DNA of 43,921 nt, from assembly GCF_903946935.1 (NCBI RefSeq), contig NZ_CAJAXH010000318.1:1-43921 (forward strand), in the 5' to 3' direction. Positions within the stretch are counted from its first letter, which is position 1; every line of letters begins with the position of its first letter. The DNA comes from an uncultured Thiodictyon sp. (GTDB lineage: Bacteria; Pseudomonadota; Gammaproteobacteria; Chromatiales; Chromatiaceae). This document shows, piece by piece, positions 1-7,592 of the stretch. The translations under genes were made by a program, and so were the position numbers. Below the pieces are notes generated by a model, which saw nothing but the letters and a program-made list of their open reading frames with translations, had not been told where the DNA came from and did no database searches.

Positions 1-102
1 GACGACCTTTGCCAGAAAATCAAAAACTTCATCGACTATTTCAACAAGACAATGGCCAAACCATTCCGCTGGACCTACCAAGGCAAGCCGTTGGCAGCCT
101 AG
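1..102 (+). CDS. IS630-family transposase, C-terminal end (partial)
   Basis: The first 33 codons are open from the window edge to a TAG at 100-102. The peptide ends in the pattern FIDYFNKTMAKPF followed by a WTYQGKPL block. This is how IS630-family DDE transposases end: a short helix carrying the last catalytic region, then the conserved PF-W-T tail. The N-terminus and the DDE triad lie outside the window, so I cannot tell whether the element is intact. I could not fix its right terminal repeat in the following bases. Confidence 0.8.
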   Translation, partial: DDLCQKIKNFIDYFNKTMAKPFRWTYQGKPLAA

Positions 103-278
103 CTTGACATGGTCCGAGCACTTTCATCCTGCGGTACTAGTGAGGAGGCGGCGATGGGCCTAGGCAGGCGTTGGTAAAACCGAGGGACACGGTTTTACGT
201 GCAATTTACGTCCGCCCTGCGGCCTTGCGGTTAGACTGGTACGGCAAGCGTGACTCCCCCTAAGTAGGCCCTGTCCCC

Positions 279-338
279 CTCTGCGTCTCTGCGTCTCTGC
301 GTCTCTGCGTGAGACCTCTTGAAGAATCTCACGCAGAG
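279..338. repeat. CTCTGCGT tandem array running into a 12-bp hairpin
   Basis: Four exact copies of the octamer CTCTGCGT occupy 279-310. The last copy doubles as the left arm of a perfect 12-bp inverted repeat (303-314 with 327-338). The 12-base loop itself contains TCTT-G-AAGA. A related CGCAGAG stretch follows to about 355. The rest of 103-444 shows no convincing gene. From memory, CTCTGCGT/ACGCAGAG arrays are dispersed intergenic repeats in several purple bacteria and cyanobacteria. Copy number here cannot be checked. Confidence 0.75.
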
Positions 339-444
339 GCGCGGGGGCGCAGAGAAGAAGGAAGGTTCCGTCTATCCCGCTTTAGGCGTCACTTGCAAGC
401 TACGAGTGCTTATTGTTATTCAATCGGAATTTGAGGTTACCAAA

Positions 445-699
445 ATGAAGGCCGCGCATCGATCGATAACGCTATCCGTCACTGCCGTTATTGGCTTAAT
501 CGTAGGCATCGCAATTTCGCCATTAATTACGCACCCTACCGCTAATGCCGCCGCTCAAAGCGGTTTTGTGTTTACCGGGCGACTTCCAATCCCAGATGGT
601 TCCAACGAATTTGATCGGTTCGAAGACAAAGAGTCTGGGGTCATCTGTTATTTAGGGAGCTCCCTTGTGAGTCCCTTGTTCAACTGCGTAAGAAAATAG
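445..699 (+). CDS. small exported protein, unknown function
   Basis: This is an 84-aa protein. I chose the ATG at 445 over the longer open frame from 319 because it has a GAGGT ribosome site 8 bases upstream and puts a signal peptide at the very start. The signal has basic MKAAHR, then a hydrophobic stretch (residues 9-27), then a TANAAAQ cleavage region. The upstream part of the frame is only the hairpin repeat read as codons. The mature part is about 50 residues with two cysteines, in the contexts GVICYL and FNCVRK. Short secreted proteins with a GVxCYx...C ending occur in many proteobacteria, probably disulfide-linked, without an assigned role. I do not recognise a named family. Confidence 0.6.
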   Translation: MKAAHRSITLSVTAVIGLIVGIAISPLITHPTANAAAQSGFVFTGRLPIPDGSNEFDRFEDKESGVICYLGSSLVSPLFNCVRK

Positions 700-702
700 C
701 CC

Positions 703-793
703 GTAGGTTGGGGTGAGGAACGAACCCCAACATCTTTGAATTGTGGGCCACCGCTAAACCGTGTTGGGCTTGGCAAAGCTCACCCCAACCTAC
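703..793. repeat. GTAGGTTGGG-type palindromic intergenic element
   Basis: The outer arms GTAGGTTGGGGTGA (703-716) and its exact complement (780-793) enclose about 60 bases. Inside is a second inverted pair, CCCAACA (726-732) and TGTTGGG (762-768). The two half-elements look like one palindrome interrupted by unrelated sequence. It ends 11 bases before the start codon of the downstream nuclease gene. Variants of GTAGGTTGGG...CCCAACCTAC are dispersed repeats in many proteobacteria (recollection, not searched). Confidence 0.7.
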
Positions 794-804
794 AAGTGAT
801 TGCC

Positions 805-1734
805 ATGCGCCACCCCATCGACCCCAAGATCGACTGCGTCTTCAAGGCCCTGCTCGGGACCGAGAACAACCGTCGGCTGTTGCTGCACTTTCTGAACGCT
901 GTGCTGGGTACCGATCTGCCCGCGCCGGTGGTCGAGGTGGAGATTCTGAATCCCTTCAATGAACGCGAGTTCATCGACGACAAGCTGTCCATTGTGGATG
1001 TGAAGGCGCGCGACGAACAGGGGCGGATCTACCAGGTCGAGATCCAGTTGCTGGTCGTGCCTGACCTGCCGGCGCGTATCCTCTATGGCTGGGCGGATCT
1101 CTATAGCGCCCAACTCCAGAGCGGTCAGGACTACGGCGCGCTCAAGCCGACCTATTCGATCTGGTTGCTCGGCGAGAATCTGAGACCCGCGGTGCCTGAG
1201 TATGTCCATCGCTTGCGGATGCGCGATGAGCAGGGCCGCGGCCTGATCGATCACGGCGGTATCTGGCTCTTGGAGCTGGGCAAGTTCGCCGCCGGGCAAG
1301 GCGCGGGCGCGGAGGTCGATACCGAACTCAATCGCTGGCTACGATTCTTCACCGAGGGCGAGCGGCTCGACGAGAGTGAACTGCCCAACTGGATGCAAAC
1401 CGAGGAGATGCAACAAGCCATGACGACCCTGAAGGGCTTCTCCGAGAAAGAGCGCGAGTATCACGCCTACCAGTCGCGCCAGAACTACCTGCGCCAGCAG
1501 CGCAGCATCCAACGCCATATGGATGAGTTGCAAGCGGCGGAAGAACAGGCGCGCGCAGCGGCAGAACAGGCCCGCGCAGCGGCAGAACAGGCGCGCGCGG
1601 CGGCAGAGCAGGCGCGCGCGGCGCAGGAACAGGAGCGGGCCGAAAAGGACGCCGCGCTGCAACGCGAAGCGGCGGCCCTGGCCGAGATCGAGCGGCTCAG
1701 ACGCCTTTTGGCAGACCGGCCGGGCGACGAGTAA
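805..1734 (+). CDS. Rpn-family PD-(D/E)XK nuclease (putative transposase family)
   Basis: This 309-aa protein starts at the ATG at 805. The open frame upstream of it only reads through the palindromic element. The N-terminal 230 residues match the Rpn / PDDEXK_2 family. They open with DPKIDCVFKALLG and carry the nuclease core: Asp65 in SIVDVKA and Glu79-x-Gln81 in VEIQ, with the usual GWADLYSAQ helix afterwards. Rpn proteins are DNA endonucleases that promote RecA-independent recombination; E. coli RpnA is the model. The C-terminus from about residue 245 is a charged coiled coil built on four near-identical ARAAAEQ heptads. The length is normal for the family. A related C-terminal fragment lies at 42326-42775. 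Confidence 0.85.
   Translation: MRHPIDPKIDCVFKALLGTENNRRLLLHFLNAVLGTDLPAPVVEVEILNPFNEREFIDDKLSIVDVKARDEQGRIYQVEIQLLVVPDLPARILYGWADLYSAQLQSGQDYGALKPTYSIWLLGENLRPAVPEYVHRLRMRDEQGRGLIDHGGIWLLELGKFAAGQGAGAEVDTELNRWLRFFTEGERLDESELPNWMQTEEMQQAMTTLKGFSEKEREYHAYQSRQNYLRQQRSIQRHMDELQAAEEQARAAAEQARAAAEQARAAAEQARAAQEQERAEKDAALQREAAALAEIERLRRLLADRPGDE
1543..1626 (+). repeat. 21-bp tandem repeat inside the Rpn gene
   Basis: Three full 21-bp units and one partial unit encode EQARAAA heptads. They differ at one or two wobble bases. A repeat in a multiple of three bases can gain or lose units without a frameshift, so this coiled coil may vary in length between strains. Confidence 0.7.
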
Positions 1735-1774
1735 ACCGAGTGATCACGGCCGCTTGCGGTATCACCGCTGTACC

Positions 1775-2491
1775 ATGACCAAACGCCCCCGCATGCTGCT
1801 GATCGAGGACGAGGAGCCGATTCGGGTCGGACTCACGGACCTGTTCGTCTTCCACGGATTCGAGGTGCAGGGCGCGGCGGACGGCCCGACCGGGCTCAAG
1901 CTCGCACTCTCGGGGACCTTCGACATCATCCTGCTGGATGTGATGCTCCCGGGCCTGAACGGATTCACCATCTGCGACCGGGTGCGGGCGGTGGATCGTA
2001 CCCAGCCGATCATCCTGCTGACCGCGCGGGGGGCGGACGAGGACATCATCCATGGGCTCAAGCTCGGTGCGGACGACTACGTTGCCAAGCCGTTCTCGGT
2101 CACTGAATTGGTCCTGCGCGTCCAGGCGGTGCTGCGCCGCAGTCAGGGTGCGACCGTTGAGACCGAGACCCTGCAACTCGGCGACCTCACCCTGGATGCC
2201 GCCAACCTGGTTGGGCGGCGCGGCACTCACGAGGTCCCATTCACTCGCCGGGAGGTCGAGATCCTGAAATATCTGGCGGCCAACCCCGGGCGCGCGGTGC
2301 CTCGGGACGAGCTGCTCACCCGGGTCTGGGGGTATTCCCGGGGCTGCGGCATCGAAACCCGCACCGTGGATATCCATATCGCCAAGCTGCGTCGCAAGAT
2401 CGAGCCGGACCCGGCGCTCCCGCGGGTGCTCGTCACGGTGCGGGGGGTTGGCTACCGGCTGCTGGTCGGGGCCGCCGCGGTCTTGGGATGA
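1775..2491 (+). CDS. OmpR/PhoB-family response regulator
   Basis: This 238-aa protein has a receiver domain (about 6-120) and a winged-helix DNA-binding domain (about 140-232). Receiver residues are present: acidic pair Glu11/Asp12, phosphoacceptor Asp55 in LLDVMLPG, the LLTAR switch and the lysine in YVAKPF. The C-terminal domain shows FTRREVEILKYLA and the end motif VRGVGYRL, both typical of OmpR regulators. The ATG at 1775 is the only start that begins the receiver fold correctly; the longer frame overlaps the Rpn gene. Its stop overlaps the start of the histidine kinase by 4 bases (ATGA), so the two are translationally coupled and very likely a cognate pair. The target genes are unknown. 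Confidence 0.95.
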   Translation: MTKRPRMLLIEDEEPIRVGLTDLFVFHGFEVQGAADGPTGLKLALSGTFDIILLDVMLPGLNGFTICDRVRAVDRTQPIILLTARGADEDIIHGLKLGADDYVAKPFSVTELVLRVQAVLRRSQGATVETETLQLGDLTLDAANLVGRRGTHEVPFTRREVEILKYLAANPGRAVPRDELLTRVWGYSRGCGIETRTVDIHIAKLRRKIEPDPALPRVLVTVRGVGYRLLVGAAAVLG

Positions 2492-4584
2492 GCCGCGACG
2501 ACACCGATCGGGCACGCACGCGCCTGCGGGTGTGGCTCGGGGGCTTTTTCGTCGCCCTGGCCCTGCCCAGTGCGGCCCTGGTGGACCGGGCCTACGATCA
2601 ACTCAAGTGGGAGTCTTTCAGAGTGCAGCAGGTCGCCGCCGAGGACCTGGCCGCGCGGGTCGACCAGCGCCTGAGCGAGCTGGTGCGGGTGGAGGACGCC
2701 CGCCCGGTGGCAGACTATGCCTTCCTGGTGGCCGACCCGGCGTCGCCGCAGGGCCGCCGCTCGCCGCTCGCGGCCCTGCCGGTGACCGCCGGTCCCCCGG
2801 GGTTGGTCGGCTGGTTCCAGGTGGCGGAGGACGGGCGCTTCAGCAGCCCCTTCCTGCCTGAGGGGTCCGCCGTCGTTGGCTTGGCCCCCGCTGAACTCGC
2901 CGAGCGTCAGGCGCTGGCCGCGCGCATCGAAGGGGTGCTGATTGGTAATCGGCTGGTGGAGCGGGGCCGGGGTGGCGATGAACCGCCCGGTCGGTCGCTC
3001 GCTGACACCGCCGAGCCCTTGCCCGCGCCGGCCACTAACCGGGTGGCCGAACAGGCGCAGGGCGCGCTCGACCGGGGCGCCGCGGGGGCTGCCACCAAGG
3101 CGATGGCCGCCGCGCCGGCCAAGGCGCAGGCACCCCGGGAGCGACTGTCGCAGCAGGCATTCGAGCGGTTGGGTACCCAGCGCCAAGCCGCTAGTGCCGC
3201 TGCCGAGTCAGACGCCGAATACACCCAGCACGCGCCAAACGCCCCGGTGCAGGGGCTCGGGCGGGTCGATGAACTGACCCTGGACTCGGCCCTGGCCAAG
3301 CGCGCCGCGCCGGCCAAGGCAGCGCCGCCGGCACCCGCAGCGGCGCTCCGTGCCGAGCCGCCGGCACCGGCCAAGACCGCTCCCACACCCGTCGCGGGCG
3401 TGAGCCGGTCCAAGGACGAGCGCGCCCGTGCCCCGCTGGGTCTGTTCGCCAACGCGGTGCAGCCGTGCGAGCTGGGCCTGCTCGGCAGCGGTCACTTCGT
3501 GCTGTTCCGTGCGGTGCGCCAAGGCGGGGGGCGGATCATCCAGGGGCTCCTGATCGAGCAGGGACCCTTCCTCGCCGCCGTCCTCGCCGAGCCCTTCCGG
3601 GCGACCTCGCTCGCGCGTACCACCGACCTGATCGTCGCCTTCCGCGACGCGGTACTCACCGCCTTCCGCGCCGCGCAGGGGCGGGAGTATGTTTCCAGCG
3701 CCCGCGAACTGACCGGCGCGCTGCTCTATCGCACCCGGATGCGGGAACCCTTCGGTGGGCTGGAACTGATCTTCAGCGTCGGCCGGTTGCCGGTGCCTGC
3801 TGGGGCGTTGGTGATCGGCTGGGTGGGCGGGCTGCTCGCCTTGGTCTTGGTGATCGGGACCTGGTTCATGTACCGGCTGGGCCTCAAGCAGATCGCCCTG
3901 GTGCGCCAGCAGCAGGCCTTCGTCTCCGCCGTCAGCCACGAGCTCAAGACCCCGCTCACCTCCATTCGACTCTATGCCGAGATGTTGCGTGCCGGCTTTG
4001 CCGAGGAGGATCGCCGACAGGTCTATTACCGCTACATCCAGGAGGAGAGCGAGCGCCTCTCGCGCCTGATCGCCAACGTGCTGGCGCTCTCCCGGATCGG
4101 CCGGGACGCATTGACCGTGTCGCCCCAGGAATTGGACCTGACGCAGTTGATGACCCTGGTACAGGAGCGGGTGGCGTCCCAGGTCGAGCGGGCCGGCTTC
4201 CGTCTGGTCGTTGCGTGTGCGGCGGGCGGCACGGTGCGCGCGGACCCGGACGCCTTCGTCCAGGTCCTGATCAACCTGGTGGACAACGCGCTCAAGTTCG
4301 CCGCCCAGGGCACCGAGAAGACGGTCGAGATTCGCTGCGAGCAGCCGCGCGCCGGCTGGGTGCGCATCGCCGTGCGCGACTTCGGCCCCGGGGTGCCGCG
4401 TGAGTTGCGGCGCCGGGTCTTCCAGCTCTTCTACCGTGGCGCGGACGCCGGGGCGCGCGCCATCCCCGGCACCGGTATCGGTCTTGCCTTGGTCGAGCGC
4501 CTGACGCTGGCCATGGGCGGACGGGTGGATGTGGTCAACCGGGAGCCGGGGGCGGAGTTTCGGGTCGAACTACCTGACGAATAG
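2488..4584 (+). CDS. membrane histidine kinase with a long Ala/Pro-rich periplasmic insert
   Basis: This 698-aa sensor is coupled to the upstream regulator by an ATGA overlap. A first membrane helix lies near residues 11-32 and a second near 434-460. The roughly 400 residues between them should be periplasmic. The kinase core is intact: H-box His484 in VSHELKTPL, N-box Asn600 in NLVDNALKF, G1 in DFGPGVP and G2 in GTGIGLAL. The periplasmic part is odd. About residues 150-315 are low-complexity Ala/Pro/Lys/Glu sequence that looks like a flexible spacer between two more ordered segments. No known sensor domain is recognisable. The signal sensed is unknown. Confidence 0.93.
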   Translation: MSRDDTDRARTRLRVWLGGFFVALALPSAALVDRAYDQLKWESFRVQQVAAEDLAARVDQRLSELVRVEDARPVADYAFLVADPASPQGRRSPLAALPVTAGPPGLVGWFQVAEDGRFSSPFLPEGSAVVGLAPAELAERQALAARIEGVLIGNRLVERGRGGDEPPGRSLADTAEPLPAPATNRVAEQAQGALDRGAAGAATKAMAAAPAKAQAPRERLSQQAFERLGTQRQAASAAAESDAEYTQHAPNAPVQGLGRVDELTLDSALAKRAAPAKAAPPAPAAALRAEPPAPAKTAPTPVAGVSRSKDERARAPLGLFANAVQPCELGLLGSGHFVLFRAVRQGGGRIIQGLLIEQGPFLAAVLAEPFRATSLARTTDLIVAFRDAVLTAFRAAQGREYVSSARELTGALLYRTRMREPFGGLELIFSVGRLPVPAGALVIGWVGGLLALVLVIGTWFMYRLGLKQIALVRQQQAFVSAVSHELKTPLTSIRLYAEMLRAGFAEEDRRQVYYRYIQEESERLSRLIANVLALSRIGRDALTVSPQELDLTQLMTLVQERVASQVERAGFRLVVACAAGGTVRADPDAFVQVLINLVDNALKFAAQGTEKTVEIRCEQPRAGWVRIAVRDFGPGVPRELRRRVFQLFYRGADAGARAIPGTGIGLALVERLTLAMGGRVDVVNREPGAEFRVELPDE

Positions 4585-4644
4585 CGCGATCAGAATGATG
4601 ATTGGAATCGGGACGCCGAGAAAAAACAGGAGTATTGAGCGCAT
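4570..4644 (-). CDS. 24-aa hydrophobic micropeptide
   Basis: Reading the minus strand from the ATG at 4644 gives a 24-residue peptide, MRSILLFFLGVPIPIIILIA then LFVR, ending in TAG. It is one membrane-spanning segment with an arginine near each end and a PIP kink in the middle. An AGAGA stretch about 5 bases upstream could serve as ribosome site. Its last 15 bases overlap the 3' end of the histidine kinase on the other strand. It lies 157 bases downstream of the membrane protein gene 4802-5767, on the same strand. From memory, peptides with an almost identical LLFxLGVPIPIIILIALF core occur as separate small genes in other bacteria, so I think it is real rather than chance. Confidence 0.55.
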   Translation of the reverse strand: MRSILLFFLGVPIPIIILIALFVR

Positions 4645-4753
4645 GATCGTCTCTGTGGGTGGGGTAGGTCTGAGGGGCCTCGATCATCGTTGCTGCCAGT
4701 CCGCTGTAATCTGCGAGTCTGCGGCAGCCGAGCGGTTGCCTTCCCTGGCCTGG

Positions 4754-4775
4754 ATTCCGGCGTCCCGGCCGGAAT
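4754..4775. repeat. REP-like palindrome (GGATTCCGGC...GCCGGAATGACG type)
   Basis: Perfect 8-bp arms ATTCCGGC (4754-4761) and GCCGGAAT (4768-4775) surround a 6-base loop. They are flanked by TGG on the left and GACG on the right. The TGGATTCC...GGAATGACG layout is that of a common short extragenic palindrome in proteobacteria. It lies between the membrane protein gene and the micropeptide and could be transcribed as a hairpin between them. Confidence 0.6.
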
Positions 4776-4801
4776 GACGATCAAGGCCGTCAGAGGGCTG
4801 G

Positions 4802-5767
4802 TCAGCAATCGCGCTGCCGACCGCCGTAAGTCGCCGCGAAGCTGGCAACGAAGGCACCGCTGAGCAGCGAGATGAAAAGCCACAGCGACGCCGAGGCGGT
4901 CGTCTTGCGCGCCGTGTCGGCCGCTGCTTTGGCCGCGATTGCCGCAGCACTCTGGCGCATCTGCCAACGCAGGAGCGTCTGCGTGACCCGCTGCTCGGCG
5001 TCCGCCTGAGTCAGGCCCGTCCGTTGCGCAACGACCTGCCCAACGTAGCGAAGGTCTTCCTCGGGCAAGGTCGCTGTCGGCATGACATTGGCGAAGATCC
5101 GCGTCACTTCGGCCGTGGTTTGGTCCGCGCCGGCGGCGGATAAGGCGTCGCGTCCAGCGGGGAAGGCGGTGGGTGTCACCCCATTGCCGTCGCTTCTGAA
5201 CAGTGAATCGATGAAGTAGCCGCCACCGTCACGGTCGGCGCGCGCCGGCGTGGTCCCAGGCGCCGTCGCCGTACTGGCCATGCCGTGGTCCCGGGGCACA
5301 GGCGGGGCAGCGCCGATGATCGATGCGATCACGGATGTCAGCAGCGCGGCGGTCGCCAGCGACGCGATGGCCCAGGCCAGGAAGCCGTGTGCGGTGTCGC
5401 GGAAAAAGACCTCGTCCGCCTGGACGGCAATCCAGCGTGTCCTCAGCCGGCCGGCGAGGTAGCCACCCATGCCGGCGGCCGCGACTTGAGTGAAGGTCAC
5501 CCACAGAATGGTCGAGACACCGAAGGTCGTCGCACTTACCCCTTCGCGTAGCCAGGGTGACACGGAGGACAGACCTAGACCGGTTCCCAAGATCAAAAGA
5601 ATCAGCGATAGCGCCGCTGCCGCTGCCGCCCCTGCCAGGATGGCGGCCCAGGATACTGCGCTGGTCTGTACCGCCTGGGGTGGCGCTTCCAGGAGTTCCA
5701 CCTCAAGCGCTGGCGAGGTGCGTTCAATGGCAAACCGGTCGACAGTCGCGACTTGGGACAGGGGCAT
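4802..5767 (-). CDS. integral membrane protein, unknown function
   Basis: This 321-aa protein starts at the ATG at 5767, which has CGGAGA 9 bases upstream. A GTG at 5800 in the same frame lacks such a site. A cytoplasmic-looking N-terminus of about 40 residues leads into two or three membrane helices: SWAAILAGAAAAAALSLILL, then a segment after STILWVTFTQVAAAGMGGYL, then FLAWAIASLATAALLTSVIA. A hydrophilic Ala/Thr-rich stretch of about 120 residues follows, then one more helix near the C-terminus (SLWLFISLLSGAFVASFAA). The SWAAILAG...GMGGYLAGRL pattern resembles membrane proteins loosely labelled PhnA-like in rhizobia. That name carries no function and I do not adopt it. It probably belongs with the micropeptide downstream. 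Confidence 0.8.
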   Translation of the reverse strand: MPLSQVATVDRFAIERTSPALEVELLEAPPQAVQTSAVSWAAILAGAAAAAALSLILLILGTGLGLSSVSPWLREGVSATTFGVSTILWVTFTQVAAAGMGGYLAGRLRTRWIAVQADEVFFRDTAHGFLAWAIASLATAALLTSVIASIIGAAPPVPRDHGMASTATAPGTTPARADRDGGGYFIDSLFRSDGNGVTPTAFPAGRDALSAAGADQTTAEVTRIFANVMPTATLPEEDLRYVGQVVAQRTGLTQADAEQRVTQTLLRWQMRQSAAAIAAKAAADTARKTTASASLWLFISLLSGAFVASFAATYGGRQRDC

Positions 5768-5944
5768 GGGGAGGCGTCTCCGGGAGGTCAAGGGAGACAC
5801 AGTATCCTGTGCGTCGCGGCGGCGAATCGGTACGCCAGCGCACAGAGGGTGAATAGGCGCTGCCGCTGGGGCTGTGCGTATTCACAGCGATTCGGACAGG
5901 AGCGGCGTTTTTGCGCCGCGGAGGTCATGGACCTTGGTATAGAA

Positions 5945-7234
5945 TCAGCTGCTCCGGCGCAGTTGCTCGGTGAGTTTCTCGAACTCGCGCCGTAGCTCCA
6001 GGTTCTCGAATGGCCGCAGCGCCGGAACCTGGCGGTTCATCAGTCCTTCGAGCAACTGCCGGCTGGAGCGCACCAGCCCGACCAATTCGCCGGAGACGCG
6101 TACCGTCTCATAGGTGTTCCAGGCGGTGGCGATGTCCTTCGCGAGGTCGGCGCGGGCGCGGCTGACCTGCGCCTTCTGGTCGTTGAGGTATTGACGATAG
6201 ACCTGCGCCGCCTCAATGGTGAGGCGTTGGGCCTCCAGGTTGGCGGCCAACAGGTCGCGCTTGGCCGGTGAGCTGCGTTGCAGTTCCCGCGTCTCCCCGG
6301 TGAGTTGCTCGGCGCGGGTGATGATGCCATTGATCTGGGGGATGTATTGTTCGCCGATGGCGCCTTCGATCTGTTGGTGCATCCGCTCCAGTGCCCGCAG
6401 CAGGACCACATACATGCCGTAATAGCGCCGCGCGCTCTGGAGGTCTTCGCCGCTCTGCGCGACCAGGTGCTCCAATTGGGCAGTCACCGCCTTGACGTTG
6501 TCGAACAGGATGCCGAGATCGACCATATTGTCGCCGACGACAGTAGAGAGCAGGAACTCCACCTGTTCGTCTGAGAGTTCCACCCCCAATTGGCGCACCG
6601 CCGCGGCGAATTCACGCTTGACCGCACCGAGTTGGTCGGTGAGCCGTTTGATCTCGGCCTCCTGCTCGGCGATCAGGCGATCGTAGTCGGCGACGGTTCG
6701 CTTGATGCTGGACTCGGCGGGGGCGGAGACGCGCCGCTGGCGGTATTCGGCGATCTCGGCGCGGGCGGTCTCGATCGCCTCCTGGACGGTCCGGATGCGT
6801 TCGCGAAAGCGCTGCACCGGTGAGGTGGAGAGGATGGTTACCGCATCGTCGAGCAGGGCGTCGATGGCGGCCTGGTTGGAGACCTTGTCGGTACCGACCC
6901 AGGTGCTGTCGGGCAACCCGGGCTGGCGTTCCTCCAGCACTAGGGTTTCCTCCAGTTTGGGGACCACGCCCTCCCACACCTGGGGGAAGCCCTGCGGCTG
7001 GGGCCCGATGAGTCCCTGCGCATCCTGCATCGCCTGTCCCGCTAGGTCGCGCGAGCGCTGCCACCAGGCCCCGGCGCCCTCGCGGGTGCGTTGCCAGAGG
7101 TCGGGGTTGCTGCCGGCGGCCGGCGGTGGCGACTCCAGGACGAGCGGTTTGGTCTCGGCGGCTTGCGTACCGGCCGTGCCAGTCAACAGTGCAAGCAATA
7201 AGGTCCAAGCGGTACAGGGTCGAAGGTGAGACAT
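5945..7234 (-). CDS. exported coiled-coil protein, unknown function
   Basis: This 429-aa protein starts at the ATG at 7234, where a signal peptide begins at once: a basic N-terminus, WTLLLALLTGTAG, then a TQAAE cleavage region. The longer frame from 7279 would bury that signal. The mature protein is almost wholly helical. Heptad-rich segments cover about residues 130-240 (RERIRTVQEAIETARAEIAE and following) and 250-420, with no cysteines and no membrane helix after the signal. It is predicted periplasmic and may form a rod or scaffold. It runs in the same direction as the membrane protein 178 bases downstream, so co-transcription is possible. I do not recognise the family. Confidence 0.75.
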   Translation of the reverse strand: MSHLRPCTAWTLLLALLTGTAGTQAAETKPLVLESPPPAAGSNPDLWQRTREGAGAWWQRSRDLAGQAMQDAQGLIGPQPQGFPQVWEGVVPKLEETLVLEERQPGLPDSTWVGTDKVSNQAAIDALLDDAVTILSTSPVQRFRERIRTVQEAIETARAEIAEYRQRRVSAPAESSIKRTVADYDRLIAEQEAEIKRLTDQLGAVKREFAAAVRQLGVELSDEQVEFLLSTVVGDNMVDLGILFDNVKAVTAQLEHLVAQSGEDLQSARRYYGMYVVLLRALERMHQQIEGAIGEQYIPQINGIITRAEQLTGETRELQRSSPAKRDLLAANLEAQRLTIEAAQVYRQYLNDQKAQVSRARADLAKDIATAWNTYETVRVSGELVGLVRSSRQLLEGLMNRQVPALRPFENLELRREFEKLTEQLRRSS

Positions 7235-7284
7235 AGTGGGCCTTGAGTGGGAGTATGGTAACCGTTCCGGCAAATACAATTTAC

Positions 7285-7313
7285 TTGACCGCTGCCTAAT
7301 GCGTATCTACAGT
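7285..7313 (+). promoter_or_regulatory. candidate sigma-70 promoter of brnTA
   Basis: TTGACC (7285-7290) and TACAGT (7308-7313) are separated by 17 bases and lie directly before the brnT start. They match the consensus at 5/6 and 4/6 positions. Transcription from here would give little or no leader. BrnTA operons are autorepressed by the complex, so an operator is expected to overlap this site. A weak symmetric GCGTAT/AGTATGC pair spans 7301-7317. Confidence 0.45.
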
Positions 7314-7592
7314 ATGCCCATGATCACCTATGACGAAGCCAAGCGGGTCATCAATCGTCAGCGCCATGGGTTTGACTTCGTCGGCAGCGAGGTAGTGTTC
7401 GCGGGCTTCACGGTGACCCGCGAGGATGGACGCGACGCTTACGGCGAGATGCGGATGCAAACTTTGGGCCTATGGAAGGGTGTCGTCGTGTTCGTAGTCC
7501 ATACCCCCCGCGGCGACCATGACCACATCGTTTCCATTCGCAAGGCCGAAAAACATGAAGAGCGCCTCTACTGGACCTATGCCCCTGGTTGA
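7314..7592 (+). CDS. brnT: BrnT-family ribonuclease toxin
   Basis: This 92-aa protein has the family's usual size. It shows the RelE-like BrnT layout: an N-terminal helix with NRQRHGFDF, the strand AGFTVTRED, the central GEMRMQTLGLW segment, VVVFVVHTPRGD, and the closing DHIVSIRKAEKHEERLYW that matches the family's ISARKAxxxERxxY end. Two starts are possible, ATG 7314 and ATG 7320 (the second gives MITYDEAK). BrnT cleaves RNA and halts translation until neutralised by BrnA. It overlaps brnA by 38 bases, the conserved toxin-first order of this module. Confidence 0.88.
   Translation: MPMITYDEAKRVINRQRHGFDFVGSEVVFAGFTVTREDGRDAYGEMRMQTLGLWKGVVVFVVHTPRGDHDHIVSIRKAEKHEERLYWTYAPG

Noticed and set aside
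3465-4403. 312-codon open frame inside the histidine kinase gene
   Set aside because: It overlaps the kinase core in another frame and is Arg/Pro-rich. The kinase motifs are in the other frame.
5801-5944. Short open frame across the gap between the two minus-strand genes
   Set aside because: It has no ribosome site and the product has no plausible composition; most of it is antisense to neighbouring coding sequence.
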